From Metabacillus flavus (GTDB lineage: Bacteria; Bacillota; Bacilli; Bacillales; Bacillaceae): a stretch of 64,000 nucleotides of DNA. The translations under genes were made by a program, and so were the position numbers. Below the pieces are notes generated by a model, which searched no databases, had not been told where the DNA came from, and worked only from the letters and a program-made list of their open reading frames with translations. Positions 42,964-50,953 of this stretch are shown one piece after another (within the stretch, counting starts at the first letter, position 1; every line of letters starts with the position of its first letter). The DNA lies in the NCBI RefSeq assembly GCF_018283675.1, contig NZ_JAGVRK010000001.1:496001-560000 (forward strand), given 5' to 3'.

Positions 42964-44154
42964 TTATGATACGTGTTGTTTCGGTACATAATTCGATTGT
43001 TTTTTCCGGGTAACGGCAGTGAAAATCAAAAGCGTGACGATAATAAGTCCGGACGCATACAAGTATAGGCTTGAAAGCCCAAGATCCGCTGCAAACATGC
43101 CAAGAATGTAAGAGCCAAATGCGATGCCAATATCAAAAAACGTAAAGAATGTAGATGTCGCATGTCCGCTTCTTGCAGGATGCGCTTTTTGAATGGCTAG
43201 CGTCTGGAAGCACGGAACGAGTGAACCGTAGCCGAGTCCGATCAGGGCTCCTGACACAAGCAGCATCCATGATGTGTCCGTAAAGCTAAGCATCAGCATA
43301 CCCGCGGCAAAGATGATGAAGGACGGGATCATAACAATGGCAGCGCCTCTCCGGTCAAAAAGCCGGCCTACAAACGGTCTTGATAAAAGCATGACAACAG
43401 CGAATACGACGAAAAAGTAGCTTGCAGTGCCGGCAAGTCCAATGCTCTTCGCATAAATCGAAATAAATGAAATGATACCGGAGTAGGAGAACGCAACCAG
43501 TCCGCCGATCAATGCAATTGGTATGACGGTTTTTTCAAATAAATCAGAAGCTGTGAATTTTCTTGCCGGAACTTCAATGTGCTCAATTTTAATAAGTAAA
43601 CTAAAAATCACACCTGCAACGGCAATAACGGAAAATATCATGAACAGCATAGTGAATGTGGTGAACTGAAGCAGTGTCAGAGCAAGGAACGGGCCGAAAA
43701 CGACAGCGAGATTCATGGACATCGCATGGTAGCCGAGTCCTTCCCCGCGGCGCACTTTCGGAATGATATCGGCCGCAATTGCGCCTGTTGCGGTTGTAAT
43801 CAAGCTGAATGAAATCCCGTGAATAAACCTTAGAATAAGCAGTCCTGTGAACTGATCTACCCAGATATATACGATTGTCGTGAGCATAAATAAAATCATG
43901 CCAATGACGAGACACAGTTTTTTTCCAAACCTTTCAAGCACCCGTCCCCATATCGGCCGGACAAGAATAGCGGAGAGCATGAAAACTGTAATGACCAGTC
44001 CTGCTTCCGCATTTGTTTTATTTAAATCTTCAATGACATAGATAGGAAGGGCGGTAAGCAGAGCATAGAAAGTTAAGAAGATGAAGAAGTTGATCAGAAA
44101 GTTACTGATAAAGCTCTTCGTCCAGATCGGAGCCTTTGGGGCAGATGATGACAT
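42964..44154 (-). CDS. MFS transporter
   Basis: A 396-residue major facilitator with 12 predicted helices. The loop 2-3 motif is VRPIWGRVLERFGKK near residue 62 and its repeat in the second half is SRPFVGRLFDRRGA near residue 255. This fits drug/H+ antiporters of the YfkF/YwoG kind. It follows the MarR gene by 71 bases in the same direction, which suggests a MarR-controlled efflux operon. The substrate is unknown. Confidence 0.87.
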   Translation of the reverse strand: MSSSAPKAPIWTKSFISNFLINFFIFLTFYALLTALPIYVIEDLNKTNAEAGLVITVFMLSAILVRPIWGRVLERFGKKLCLVIGMILFMLTTIVYIWVDQFTGLLILRFIHGISFSLITTATGAIAADIIPKVRRGEGLGYHAMSMNLAVVFGPFLALTLLQFTTFTMLFMIFSVIAVAGVIFSLLIKIEHIEVPARKFTASDLFEKTVIPIALIGGLVAFSYSGIISFISIYAKSIGLAGTASYFFVVFAVVMLLSRPFVGRLFDRRGAAIVMIPSFIIFAAGMLMLSFTDTSWMLLVSGALIGLGYGSLVPCFQTLAIQKAHPARSGHATSTFFTFFDIGIAFGSYILGMFAADLGLSSLYLYASGLIIVTLLIFTAVTRKKQSNYVPKQHVS

Positions 44155-44225
44155 GTTGAACCTCCTTTGATGATTCTATTCTATAGAAGAGACTGGCGTT
44201 TTCCTATTAGAAAGACTTGCAGACT

Positions 44226-44639
44226 TTAGTTCCAGCTGCCGATTTTTTGAAGCAGGACTGTAAGGGTGCGCCGCTCATTCTCATTTAAACTCATGAGCAT
44301 CTCCTCTTCAAAGGCAGCAATTGATTGTTTGATGTCTTCAAGCTTTTCATTAGCGAAAGGAGTAAGACTGACGATTTTCTCCCGTTTGTCTGAACCGGGA
44401 TCCCGCTTAATCCAGCCGCTTTCTTCCAATCTCGCAATCGTCCTTGTAACAGTAGGGGCTTCGACATTCAAGTAACGCCAGATTTCGGTTTGCGACATCG
44501 GACCAAATCGGACGAGACAATATAAAATGGACCATTGGGAACTGTAAATTCCATGGTCCTGAAGCCGGGCATTCGATTCCTTCGTTAAGTAACGGACGAT
44601 TTGATGAAGATTATGGATAATGTTACTAGTATTCTCCAT
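44226..44639 (-). CDS. MarR-family regulator
   Basis: A 137-residue winged-helix MarR regulator. The core is FGPMSQTEIWRYLNVEAPTVTRTIARLEESGWIKRDPGSDKREKIVSLT, with the wing DPGSDKRE. It lies upstream of an MFS transporter gene and an imperfect dyad stands just before its start, so it most likely represses itself and the transporter. Confidence 0.9.
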   Translation of the reverse strand: MENTSNIIHNLHQIVRYLTKESNARLQDHGIYSSQWSILYCLVRFGPMSQTEIWRYLNVEAPTVTRTIARLEESGWIKRDPGSDKREKIVSLTPFANEKLEDIKQSIAAFEEEMLMSLNENERRTLTVLLQKIGSWN

Positions 44640-44656
44640 TTTTTCACCTCATTTAT

Positions 44657-44668
44657 TTACCTAAGTAA
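44657..44668. promoter_or_regulatory. Candidate MarR operator
   Basis: TTACCTAAGTAA, half-sites TTAC and GTAA with a 4-base centre, 18 bases before the marR start. The dyad is imperfect in the centre. Confidence 0.5.
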
Positions 44669-44865
44669 GTATTTTACAGGCTTTTTAGACGAAAATCAAC
44701 AGAAATAGGCGAATAAGTGTGAAATAGTAAAGAATCTTATGGACAAATTGGCGAGAAGTGGATAGATTGCCTATGAAACTCTTTACAGGGAAGTCCTATC
44801 CTTTGAAACCATATTTTTTTTCTGGTAGGGTTGTTTAGGAGCAAACATAAAGGGAGGAAACATAT

Positions 44866-45480
44866 ATGAAAGCCAAAGGTCTAGTATTATCCTCAAGCAT
44901 TGCAATTGGAGCTCTAACTTTTGCTGGGCAAGCAAGCGCTGCGAGTGCTGAAAGCTATAAGGTCCAACAAGGTGATTCTTTCTATAAAATTGGACAGGAT
45001 TACGGCGTTTCCATCGATGCTTTGAAGGAAGCAAACAGCCGTACCGATAATATGATTTTCACAGGTGAAACTCTTCAAGTACCTGTAGCCGGCGCAGAAG
45101 ATGTTAAAGGCGCTGAGCAAGCAGTTTCTGATGAAGATAAAGATTTGCTGGCCCGCCTAGTTGAAGCAGAGGCTAAGGGTGAGTCCTATGACGGGAAAGT
45201 TGCGGTTGCAACGGTCATCATGAACCGTGTTGCAAGCGATGAGTTCCCTGATACAGTTAAAGATGTCATTTATGAAGAAGGCCAATTCTCACCAGTCGAT
45301 AACGGAACCATCAATAATCCTGCAAGCCAGGAATCAAAAGATGCAGTAAACGAAGCAATCTCTTATTCAAGCATCAGCAAAGGTGCGCTGTATTTCTACA
45401 ATCCGGACAAGGCAGGCTCAAGCTTCCTTGACGGAAAAGAAGTAACAACTGAAATCGGCAACCATGTATTTGCTAAATAA
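44866..45480 (+). CDS. Secreted LysM and SleB-type (Hydrolase_2) cell-wall hydrolase
   Basis: A 204-residue secreted protein. The signal peptide ends after QASA (about residue 26). A LysM domain follows (SYKVQQGDSFYKIGQDYGVSI), then a C-terminal SleB/CwlJ-type domain (LLARLVEAEAKGESYDGKVAVATVIMNR, with the catalytic Glu of the lytic transglycosylase fold). It resembles YkvT of B. subtilis and probably trims peptidoglycan. A GGGAGG site precedes the ATG and a strong terminator follows the gene. Confidence 0.9.
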   Translation: MKAKGLVLSSSIAIGALTFAGQASAASAESYKVQQGDSFYKIGQDYGVSIDALKEANSRTDNMIFTGETLQVPVAGAEDVKGAEQAVSDEDKDLLARLVEAEAKGESYDGKVAVATVIMNRVASDEFPDTVKDVIYEEGQFSPVDNGTINNPASQESKDAVNEAISYSSISKGALYFYNPDKAGSSFLDGKEVTTEIGNHVFAK

Positions 45481-45491
45481 TCGATTCTTAA

Positions 45492-45529
45492 AAAAAGGAG
45501 CGGATCTCAACTGAGATCCGCTCCTTTTT
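45492..45529. terminator. Terminator with 18-bp stem
   Basis: AAAAAGGAGCGGATCTCA pairs perfectly with TGAGATCCGCTCCTTTTT after the LysM-SleB gene. Confidence 0.95.
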
Positions 45530-45555
45530 CGTCTGGAAATGATAATATGAATATC

Positions 45556-46040
45556 TTTTTCCGGGTGTACCTCAGGCTATGGGCTATCCACTTGAGCTCA
45601 TAAGTCCTCATCCTGCGGAGGCCCGCAGAACGTCGTGCACTTAGCAGAACTTCCTTTACTTAATGCGCTTTCGCTTTTGTTCGAGTTTAGGAAGTTTTAA
45701 AATAACTCAATATGGATACGATTACTGGGTGTATCTTCGTCCAGCTCCAGCGCCTAGCCCCTCGAGGTCTATAAGTCCCTCATCCTTCGGAAGGAATACC
45801 GCCTTCCTTCGGCTGATTGCCTTATGCTTGTCGGGGCTGTTCAAGGCGCTTTCGCTTTTGTTCGAGTTTAGGAAGTTTTAAAATATCTCAATATTGGATA
45901 CGATTACTGGGTGTATCTTCGTCCAGCTCCAGCGCCTAGCCCCTCGAGGTCATAAGTCCCTCATCCTGCGGAAGGAATACCGCCTTCCTTCGGCTGATTG
46001 CCTTATGCTTGTCGGGGCTGTTCAAGGCGCTTCCGCTTTT
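45556..46040. repeat. 182-bp tandem repeat array of Bacillaceae intergenic type
   Basis: Two well-preserved units start at TACTGGGTGTATCTTCG (45724 and 45906, period 182). A diverged unit lies before them from about 45556. Each contains CCAGCTCCAGCGCCTAGCCC near the start and GGGGCTGTTCAAGGCGCTT near the end, which pair in part and can fold. I recall this sequence as a common intergenic repeat of Bacillus-group genomes. No credible gene lies in it. Confidence 0.85.
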
Positions 46041-46044
46041 GTTA

Positions 46045-46227
46045 TTAAGCCGGAACTGAATTGATCAGAACAAGCACTGCACCGGCTAAAGCCCCAATTC
46101 CAATGCCGTAAAGCAGCCAGGCCATTCGCTTATTCCCTCTTGGTGCATTCTTCATCCGGACAACGGTTACGAGCCGAAAGGTCATTAATAGAAATGCTGC
46201 AACAGCAAATAAAATAATTCCGTTCAC
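46045..46227 (-). CDS. Small two-helix membrane protein
   Basis: A 60-residue protein with two hydrophobic segments (GIILFAVAAFLLMTF and MAWLLYGIGIGALAGAVLVL) joined by a basic loop (RMKNAPRGNKR). The GTG start is preceded by GGGGAGG. I do not recognise a family. It stands alone between the repeat array and the histidine kinase. Confidence 0.6.
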   Translation of the reverse strand: MNGIILFAVAAFLLMTFRLVTVVRMKNAPRGNKRMAWLLYGIGIGALAGAVLVLINSVPA

Positions 46228-46448
46228 CTTCTATGTCCTCCCCGCTGACATTCTGCATGTGAACTATGTACCCGTATTATAAGCTTTTCAAATACGGTTT
46301 TAATGAGAAAATTTTTCCAAGATCTGCAGAATCTGAATCCGGGTAATATATGAAACCGGAAAACTATGATTTACCAGAAGATTTTTCACATAAGCGGTTT
46401 TCTTTTCGTTACAATGATAGAAGAATAAAGATTGTTAGGTGGACGACT

Positions 46449-47738
46449 ATGGAATCATCCAGAAAAATTGCAATCAGAATCGCCCTCATCTATTTAATTA
46501 TAGGCGTATTTTGGATCTTTGCAACGGACTATGCATCACTGCTGCTCGCAAAACAGGATTTGAACGTATACAATTTTTTCCAACACTATAAAGGCTGGGT
46601 TTATATGCTGGCGACAAGTGTGGGCTTGTATCTTCTTGTTTACAGCAGGACGAAGCGCATCCTGCATTCGAAGGAAAAACTTGAGCAAAAAGAAAAAGAG
46701 CTTGAAAGAAGCAATGAGCACTATCGATCGCTTTTTCATCATAATCCGGACGGAGTAATTGAGGTTGACAATCAGGGGAGACTCATGGCCCTCAATCCGG
46801 AAGGGGAACTGATTATCGGATATAAAGAATCCTATATAAAGGGCAGAGACGCACTTGAATATGTCATTCCTTCAGAATGGGAGATGGCAAGCACCCTGTT
46901 TAAAAAAGTGATTGCCGGACATCCTCAGAAATTTGAGCTCACTGTACGCAACCGTCTGAAGCAGAAAAGGATTCTGCGCTGCTCGCTTCTCCCAATCGTT
47001 GTAAACGGGGAAATCCAGGGAGTATTCGGAATCGGGCGGGATATTACAGAATTCAAGGCGAATGAAGAGCTGATGATCACATCGGAAAAAATGTCCATCA
47101 TCGGCGAGCTTGCTGCTTCCGTCGCCCATGAAATCCGCAACCCGCTTACTTCATTAAAAGGATTTGTTCAGCTTATGTCGTCTTCAAGAACATTAGACGA
47201 TCAGCATCTGGACATCATGATGTCGGAAATCGACCGGATCAACCTTATTTCCGGTGAAATGCTTGCTCTTGGGAAAAAGCAGGATGTGGTTTTTCGAAAA
47301 GAAGATGTCCTTTCCATCATGAGCCACGTCATGGTTCTTATTGAAGGTGAGGCGAATATGAAGAATGTGCTGATCCAGCTTGTGGATGAGAGCAAGTATC
47401 CGATGCATATCTATTGTGATCAAAACCAGCTCAAGCAGGTTTTCTTAAATTTGCTTAAAAATGCAATTGAAGCGATTGATGATAGCGGTTTGATTATAAT
47501 AAAGCTGTCTTCAAACGGTGAAACCGCAATGGTCCGTATTGAAGATGATGGAGCAGGGATGGAGAAAGAACGTTTGGACAAACTCGGAGAACCCTTTTAT
47601 TCCACAAAAGAAAAAGGAACCGGTCTTGGCCTTGCTGTCTGCTTCAGCATCGTTAAACGCCATAAGGGCTCCATCCGGTTTGCAAGTAAGATAGGCAAGG
47701 GGACAACCGTTGAGGTGGAAGTGCCTCTTGCAAAATAA
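46449..47738 (+). CDS. PAS-domain sensor histidine kinase
   Basis: A 429-residue kinase. Two transmembrane helices (about residues 10-28 and 48-66) are followed by a short coiled coil, a PAS domain (about 85-200, HYRSLFHHNPDGVIEVDN), a HisKA domain with SVAHEIRNPLTSLKGFVQLM near residue 222, and an HATPase domain with NLLKNAIEA, DDGAGM and GTGLGLAV. This resembles the sporulation kinases KinC and KinE. The ATG at 46449 follows TAGGTGG. With no response regulator nearby, it may feed Spo0F. Confidence 0.85.
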   Translation: MESSRKIAIRIALIYLIIGVFWIFATDYASLLLAKQDLNVYNFFQHYKGWVYMLATSVGLYLLVYSRTKRILHSKEKLEQKEKELERSNEHYRSLFHHNPDGVIEVDNQGRLMALNPEGELIIGYKESYIKGRDALEYVIPSEWEMASTLFKKVIAGHPQKFELTVRNRLKQKRILRCSLLPIVVNGEIQGVFGIGRDITEFKANEELMITSEKMSIIGELAASVAHEIRNPLTSLKGFVQLMSSSRTLDDQHLDIMMSEIDRINLISGEMLALGKKQDVVFRKEDVLSIMSHVMVLIEGEANMKNVLIQLVDESKYPMHIYCDQNQLKQVFLNLLKNAIEAIDDSGLIIIKLSSNGETAMVRIEDDGAGMEKERLDKLGEPFYSTKEKGTGLGLAVCFSIVKRHKGSIRFASKIGKGTTVEVEVPLAK

Positions 47739-47770
47739 AAATGGCTGTCTCCATAGGGAGCAGCCATTTT
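47737..47770. terminator. Bidirectional terminator
   Basis: AAAATGGCTG plus CTCC pairs with GGAG plus CAGCCATTTT, between the kinase and the convergent SMR operon; it overlaps the kinase stop codon. Confidence 0.9.
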
Positions 47771-47774
47771 AAGT

Positions 47775-48089
47775 TCAGGCAATCACCTTTAACCCAACGG
47801 TGGAGCCTAATATTAAAGCAATAAAAAAGATCCTTCTCCATTCCTTCGATTCACCATAAAGAATCATGCCCAGCATCGCACCCCCTGCTGCGCCAATTCC
47901 TGTCCAGATGGCATAAGCCGTCCCCATCGGCAGGGATTGCATGGCGATGGAAAGCAGGCTGAAGCTTGCTGTGAAGGAGGCAGCAAGCAGGAGTATATTT
48001 AGAATACTCCGGTTCCTTGCGACCCTGTTCAGCAGGACAACGCCGAGCATTTCAAATAAGCCGGCAGCAACAATTACAATCCATGCCAT
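47775..48089 (-). CDS. SMR-family efflux protein, partner 2
   Basis: A 104-residue small multidrug resistance protein with four membrane helices. The conserved Glu lies in helix 1 (AGLFEMLGVVLL, residue 13) and the GTAYAIWTGIGAAG motif in helix 3. It starts one base from the stop of the other SMR gene, so the two form a heterodimeric pair like YvdSR or YkkCD. Such pairs export guanidinium or cationic drugs. Confidence 0.88.
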   Translation of the reverse strand: MAWIVIVAAGLFEMLGVVLLNRVARNRSILNILLLAASFTASFSLLSIAMQSLPMGTAYAIWTGIGAAGGAMLGMILYGESKEWRRIFFIALILGSTVGLKVIA

Positions 48090-48424
48090 TATCCTGTCTC
48101 TCCTTCCGGATCTTTCGTAACCATTTTAAGGCCGATCACTCCTGCAAGCAGTATACCGATCAGCAGAAGCTTTACCGGTTCAACCGGCTGTGCGAAGAGG
48201 AACATATCCGCCAAAATCGTCCCGGCCGATCCGAGACCGACGAACACCGCATACACCGTTCCGACGGGCAGCTTCGAGCTGGCAACGATCATAACAGTAA
48301 AACTGACTGTAATCGCAATGATGGTTGCAATCCACGTAAGCAAATCGTATGCATGCTTTAATCCACTAACCCAGCCTACTTCAAAAACAGAGGCGAGTAT
48401 CACATAAATCCAATACCGGTTCAT
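48089..48424 (-). CDS. SMR-family efflux protein, partner 1
   Basis: A 111-residue SMR protein with four helices. Helix 1 has SVFEVGWVSGLKH with the conserved Glu and a Trp three residues later, the pattern of the Gdx/SugE (guanidinium) branch; helix 3 has GTVYAVFVGLGSAG. A short charged tail follows helix 4. The start overlaps the TetR stop (ATGA-type overlap). No guanidine riboswitch precedes the operon; a TetR regulator is used instead. Confidence 0.88.
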   Translation of the reverse strand: MNRYWIYVILASVFEVGWVSGLKHAYDLLTWIATIIAITVSFTVMIVASSKLPVGTVYAVFVGLGSAGTILADMFLFAQPVEPVKLLLIGILLAGVIGLKMVTKDPEGETG

Positions 48425-48993
48425 CTAGATCCCTCCATTGCAATTCCATTCCAGAAGATGTTCCAGGAGGCGTCCAGCCTTTTAACTTGCCTTTCTTTTC
48501 CTCCATATAGCATTTCAACAAACATGCTGTCTAGTACGCCTAAAAAGGCAATAGCAGCCTGCTCTGGGTTTGCACGGATTTCAGCCTGTGCAAAGAGGCC
48601 GGTCAGCGCTTCCTCCAATGTATCAAGATGCCGGTATACCTGAACCATCACAGAATCATATAAATGGCCCGGTGGGAAAAAGGAGATCCGGAGCCAAAAA
48701 CGGGTTTCTGGATTCTGCTCGTATTTTTCCACATAATCAGCCAGAAACTGATAAAGCGTTTCTTTCAAATTGGATTCGCTGCCATGATTTATATTAGACA
48801 GTGCCCGATCCAGCTCATTTTGAAAAACATCTTCAGCAGCTTTGAGAAAAAGCTCATCCTTGCTTTTAAAATGTGAATAAATGGATTGCTTTTTAATGCC
48901 GGCTTCATCTGCTATAAGTGAAAGGGAAGCCCCTTCGTATCCATGCTGAGAAAAAACCATCAGTGCTTTTTGCTTTAATTCTTCCGCTGTCAT
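48421..48993 (-). CDS. TetR-family regulator of the SMR pair
   Basis: A 190-residue TetR regulator. The HTH is FSQHGYEGASLSLIADEAGIKKQSIYSHFKSKDELF, and a helical ligand-binding domain follows. It heads the three-gene operon with two SMR genes, the same order as yvdT-yvdS-yvdR in B. subtilis. A dyad 12 bases upstream is the likely operator, so the protein should repress its own operon until a cationic ligand binds. Confidence 0.88.
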   Translation of the reverse strand: MTAEELKQKALMVFSQHGYEGASLSLIADEAGIKKQSIYSHFKSKDELFLKAAEDVFQNELDRALSNINHGSESNLKETLYQFLADYVEKYEQNPETRFWLRISFFPPGHLYDSVMVQVYRHLDTLEEALTGLFAQAEIRANPEQAAIAFLGVLDSMFVEMLYGGKERQVKRLDASWNIFWNGIAMEGSR

Positions 48994-49004
48994 CTAATCA
49001 CTCC

Positions 49005-49022
49005 CTTACGACCGTTCGTAAG
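49005..49022. promoter_or_regulatory. Candidate TetR operator
   Basis: CTTACGA-CCGT-TCGTAAG, a perfect 7-bp dyad with a 4-base centre, immediately upstream of the TetR gene. Confidence 0.75.
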
Positions 49023-49148
49023 TGATGATAGCACAGTCGATTTTTCCAGTCAAATCTTGAGGGGAGACATGGCTTTTCCACCTGAATAATGCTATTATTT
49101 ACACTGTTCATTCACGAAAAAATAATTAGCAGAAAAGGTATTGAAGGA

Positions 49149-50318
49149 ATGTCACAGGAAACCTCGTTTATACAAACATTCCAGCCATTTATCCAGGAGG
49201 CATGGAAGCAGTCCGCATTTCCAACTCCCACATCCGTACAAGCCCAATCGGTCCAGCCGATTATGGAAAATAAAGATGTTTTAGCAAAATCACCGACAGG
49301 AAGCGGAAAAACGCTCGCTTACCTGCTTCCGGTACTCGAAAAATTGAATGCAGAAGGCAAGCAGCCTCAAGCGGTCATTCTTGCATCATCACATGAGCTT
49401 GTTATGCAAATTCATTCCGTCATTCAGGAATGGATCAAAGGAAGCGAGCTAAGAACCGCATCGTTCATCGGAGGAGCCAATCCGAAACGCCAGCTTGAGA
49501 AGCTAAAAAAGAACCCTCACATCATCAGCGGAACGCCAGGAAAGGTTCTCGAGCTGATTAAAATGAAGAAGCTTAAGATGCATGAAGTCAAAACGATCGT
49601 CCTTGATGAAGGGGATCAGCTTCTTGTACCTGAGCACATGAAAACGATCGGCGAAGTCATTAAAAGCACCCAGCGCGATCGACAGCTGCTTCTATACTCT
49701 GCGACCCTGTCTCCAAAAACGGAAGAAATGGCAGCCGAGATGATGAATGAACCGGTCAAAATCAGTGTAGACCGAGAGCAGGCAATCAAATCCGAAGTAC
49801 GCCATCTCTACATTGTCAGCGAACAGCGCGACAAGCTGAAGGCATTGGAAAAAATCATGAGAGCCGCGCCTGTCAAAACGCTCGCATTCATGAAAGACAT
49901 CGGAAGCGTCAACGTGGCTGCGGAAAAGCTCGCATATGACCGGATGCCCGTCAGCATCCTCCACAGTGAAAGCGGCAAAACCGACCGCGAAGCAGCACTG
50001 AGAAAATTCCGCAAAGGCGACACGCCTTTGCTTATCGCAACAGATGTGGCCGCAAGAGGCCTGGACATCCAGGACCTTGAGCAGGTTGTCCACCTTGACT
50101 TCCCAGAAGATATCGACCAATTCATTCACCGCTCCGGCCGAACGGGCAGACTCGGTTCCAAGACAAACGGAAACGTAATCTCACTCGTAACCGAACGCGA
50201 AGAACGAGAATTGAAGCAATATGCTAAAAAGCTCGGCATCGAGCTCGAACGCAACGTATTGTTTGGCGGGAATATCTTGAGTGAAGAAGAACGGCTGCGG
50301 AATGGAAGAAAGAGATAA
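49149..50318 (+). CDS. yfmL: YfmL-like DEAD-box RNA helicase
   Basis: A 389-residue ATP-dependent RNA helicase matching B. subtilis YfmL. Motif Q/I lie in PTSVQAQSVQPI and SPTGSGKT near residue 50, motif II reads DEGD near residue 151 where the family has DEAD or DETD, motif III is SAT, and motif VI is HRSGRTGRLG. The ATG at 49149 follows AAAGG...GAAGGA; the upstream frame is less likely coding. YfmL works in ribosome assembly and growth in the cold. Confidence 0.88.
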   Translation: MSQETSFIQTFQPFIQEAWKQSAFPTPTSVQAQSVQPIMENKDVLAKSPTGSGKTLAYLLPVLEKLNAEGKQPQAVILASSHELVMQIHSVIQEWIKGSELRTASFIGGANPKRQLEKLKKNPHIISGTPGKVLELIKMKKLKMHEVKTIVLDEGDQLLVPEHMKTIGEVIKSTQRDRQLLLYSATLSPKTEEMAAEMMNEPVKISVDREQAIKSEVRHLYIVSEQRDKLKALEKIMRAAPVKTLAFMKDIGSVNVAAEKLAYDRMPVSILHSESGKTDREAALRKFRKGDTPLLIATDVAARGLDIQDLEQVVHLDFPEDIDQFIHRSGRTGRLGSKTNGNVISLVTEREERELKQYAKKLGIELERNVLFGGNILSEEERLRNGRKR

Positions 50319-50324
50319 TAATGG

Positions 50325-50355
50325 AGGACCCTTGCTTTGGCGGGGGTTCTTTTTG
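50325..50355 (+). terminator. Terminator after yfmL
   Basis: AGGACCC pairs with GGGTTCT (one G-T pair) around a 16-base loop and ends in five T. Confidence 0.7.
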
Positions 50356-50411
50356 TTTTGTGTGGGGGTGACTGATCGGAACTTTGATAATGGCGGGTGC
50401 GGTAGGGGTGT

Positions 50412-50657
50412 CTGACCCGCACTCTGATAAAGGATTAAAGCTCTGGCACCTGCTCCGCCGAACGGCTGGGGCACAAGGGATAGAGGAGAGCTGCCTCTGT
50501 CCCCCGGTGCGGTGAAGAATGCGGGGACTGGCACGGTGCCAGTCCCGCTGTTCTGCATCAGACGAAAGCTCCGGCACCGCCTCTGCAAACGGTTGAGGCA
50601 CAAGAGATTGAGATCCTCTGCCTGTGTCCCGCTCTGCTTTAAAGCAGAGCGGGTCAG
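50412..50657. repeat. Composite ~250-bp repeat element, copy 2
   Basis: Ends CTGACCCGC / GCGGGTCAG. The central palindrome GGGACTGGCACGGTGCCAGTCCC lies at about 50523-50545, as in the copy at 25945-26197. The right end adds a perfect 20-bp palindrome GCTCTGCTTTAAAGCAGAGC (50631-50650). Confidence 0.8.
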
Positions 50658-50696
50658 GCGTAGTTTGCTATCTATTAATGCTTGCTATATTTGCCT

Positions 50697-50824
50697 TGCA
50701 CTGACCCCCGCTCTGCTAAAGCACTAAACCTCCGTCCCCGTTGCTTTTCAAGTCAACTGGGATAAGTGGTGGCGTGCTCTTTGCTTGTTCCCCCATCGCG
50801 GTGCAGTACTGGGGGTCAGTGCAA
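50697..50824. repeat. Dispersed ~125-bp inverted-repeat element, copy 3
   Basis: Perfect 14-bp ends TTGCACTGACCCCC / GGGGGTCAGTGCAA. The interior shares CTGCTAAAG, CCTCCGTCCCCG and CGCGGTG with copies 1 and 2, and even the left flank (TTTGCC) matches copy 2. Confidence 0.85.
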
Positions 50825-50953
50825 AGACATATCATCCCCCGATTCCTTGCACCCTCCCCAATTTCTGATAAACTGTAAGAAGGCTAATTTCGCACGGATT
50901 TCTGCGATTTATATAAAGCAGGCAGGTCCTTCCTGCCTTGAAAGGATGTTGAC

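Larger units (their letters stand above)
50356..50940. other. Repeat-rich noncoding region before topB
   Basis: This gap of almost 600 bases contains the second composite element (50412-50657) and the third 125-bp element (50697-50824). Open frames here follow the repeats and lack ribosome sites. The last ~100 bases should hold the topB promoter. Confidence 0.65.

Noticed and set aside
45663-45881. A 72-codon frame in the 182-bp repeat array
   Set aside because: It consists of repeat sequence and has no ribosome site.
45556-46040. Insertion sequence or prophage remnant at the tandem repeats
   Set aside because: No transposase or integrase fragment can be read in any frame; the units match a common intergenic repeat type.
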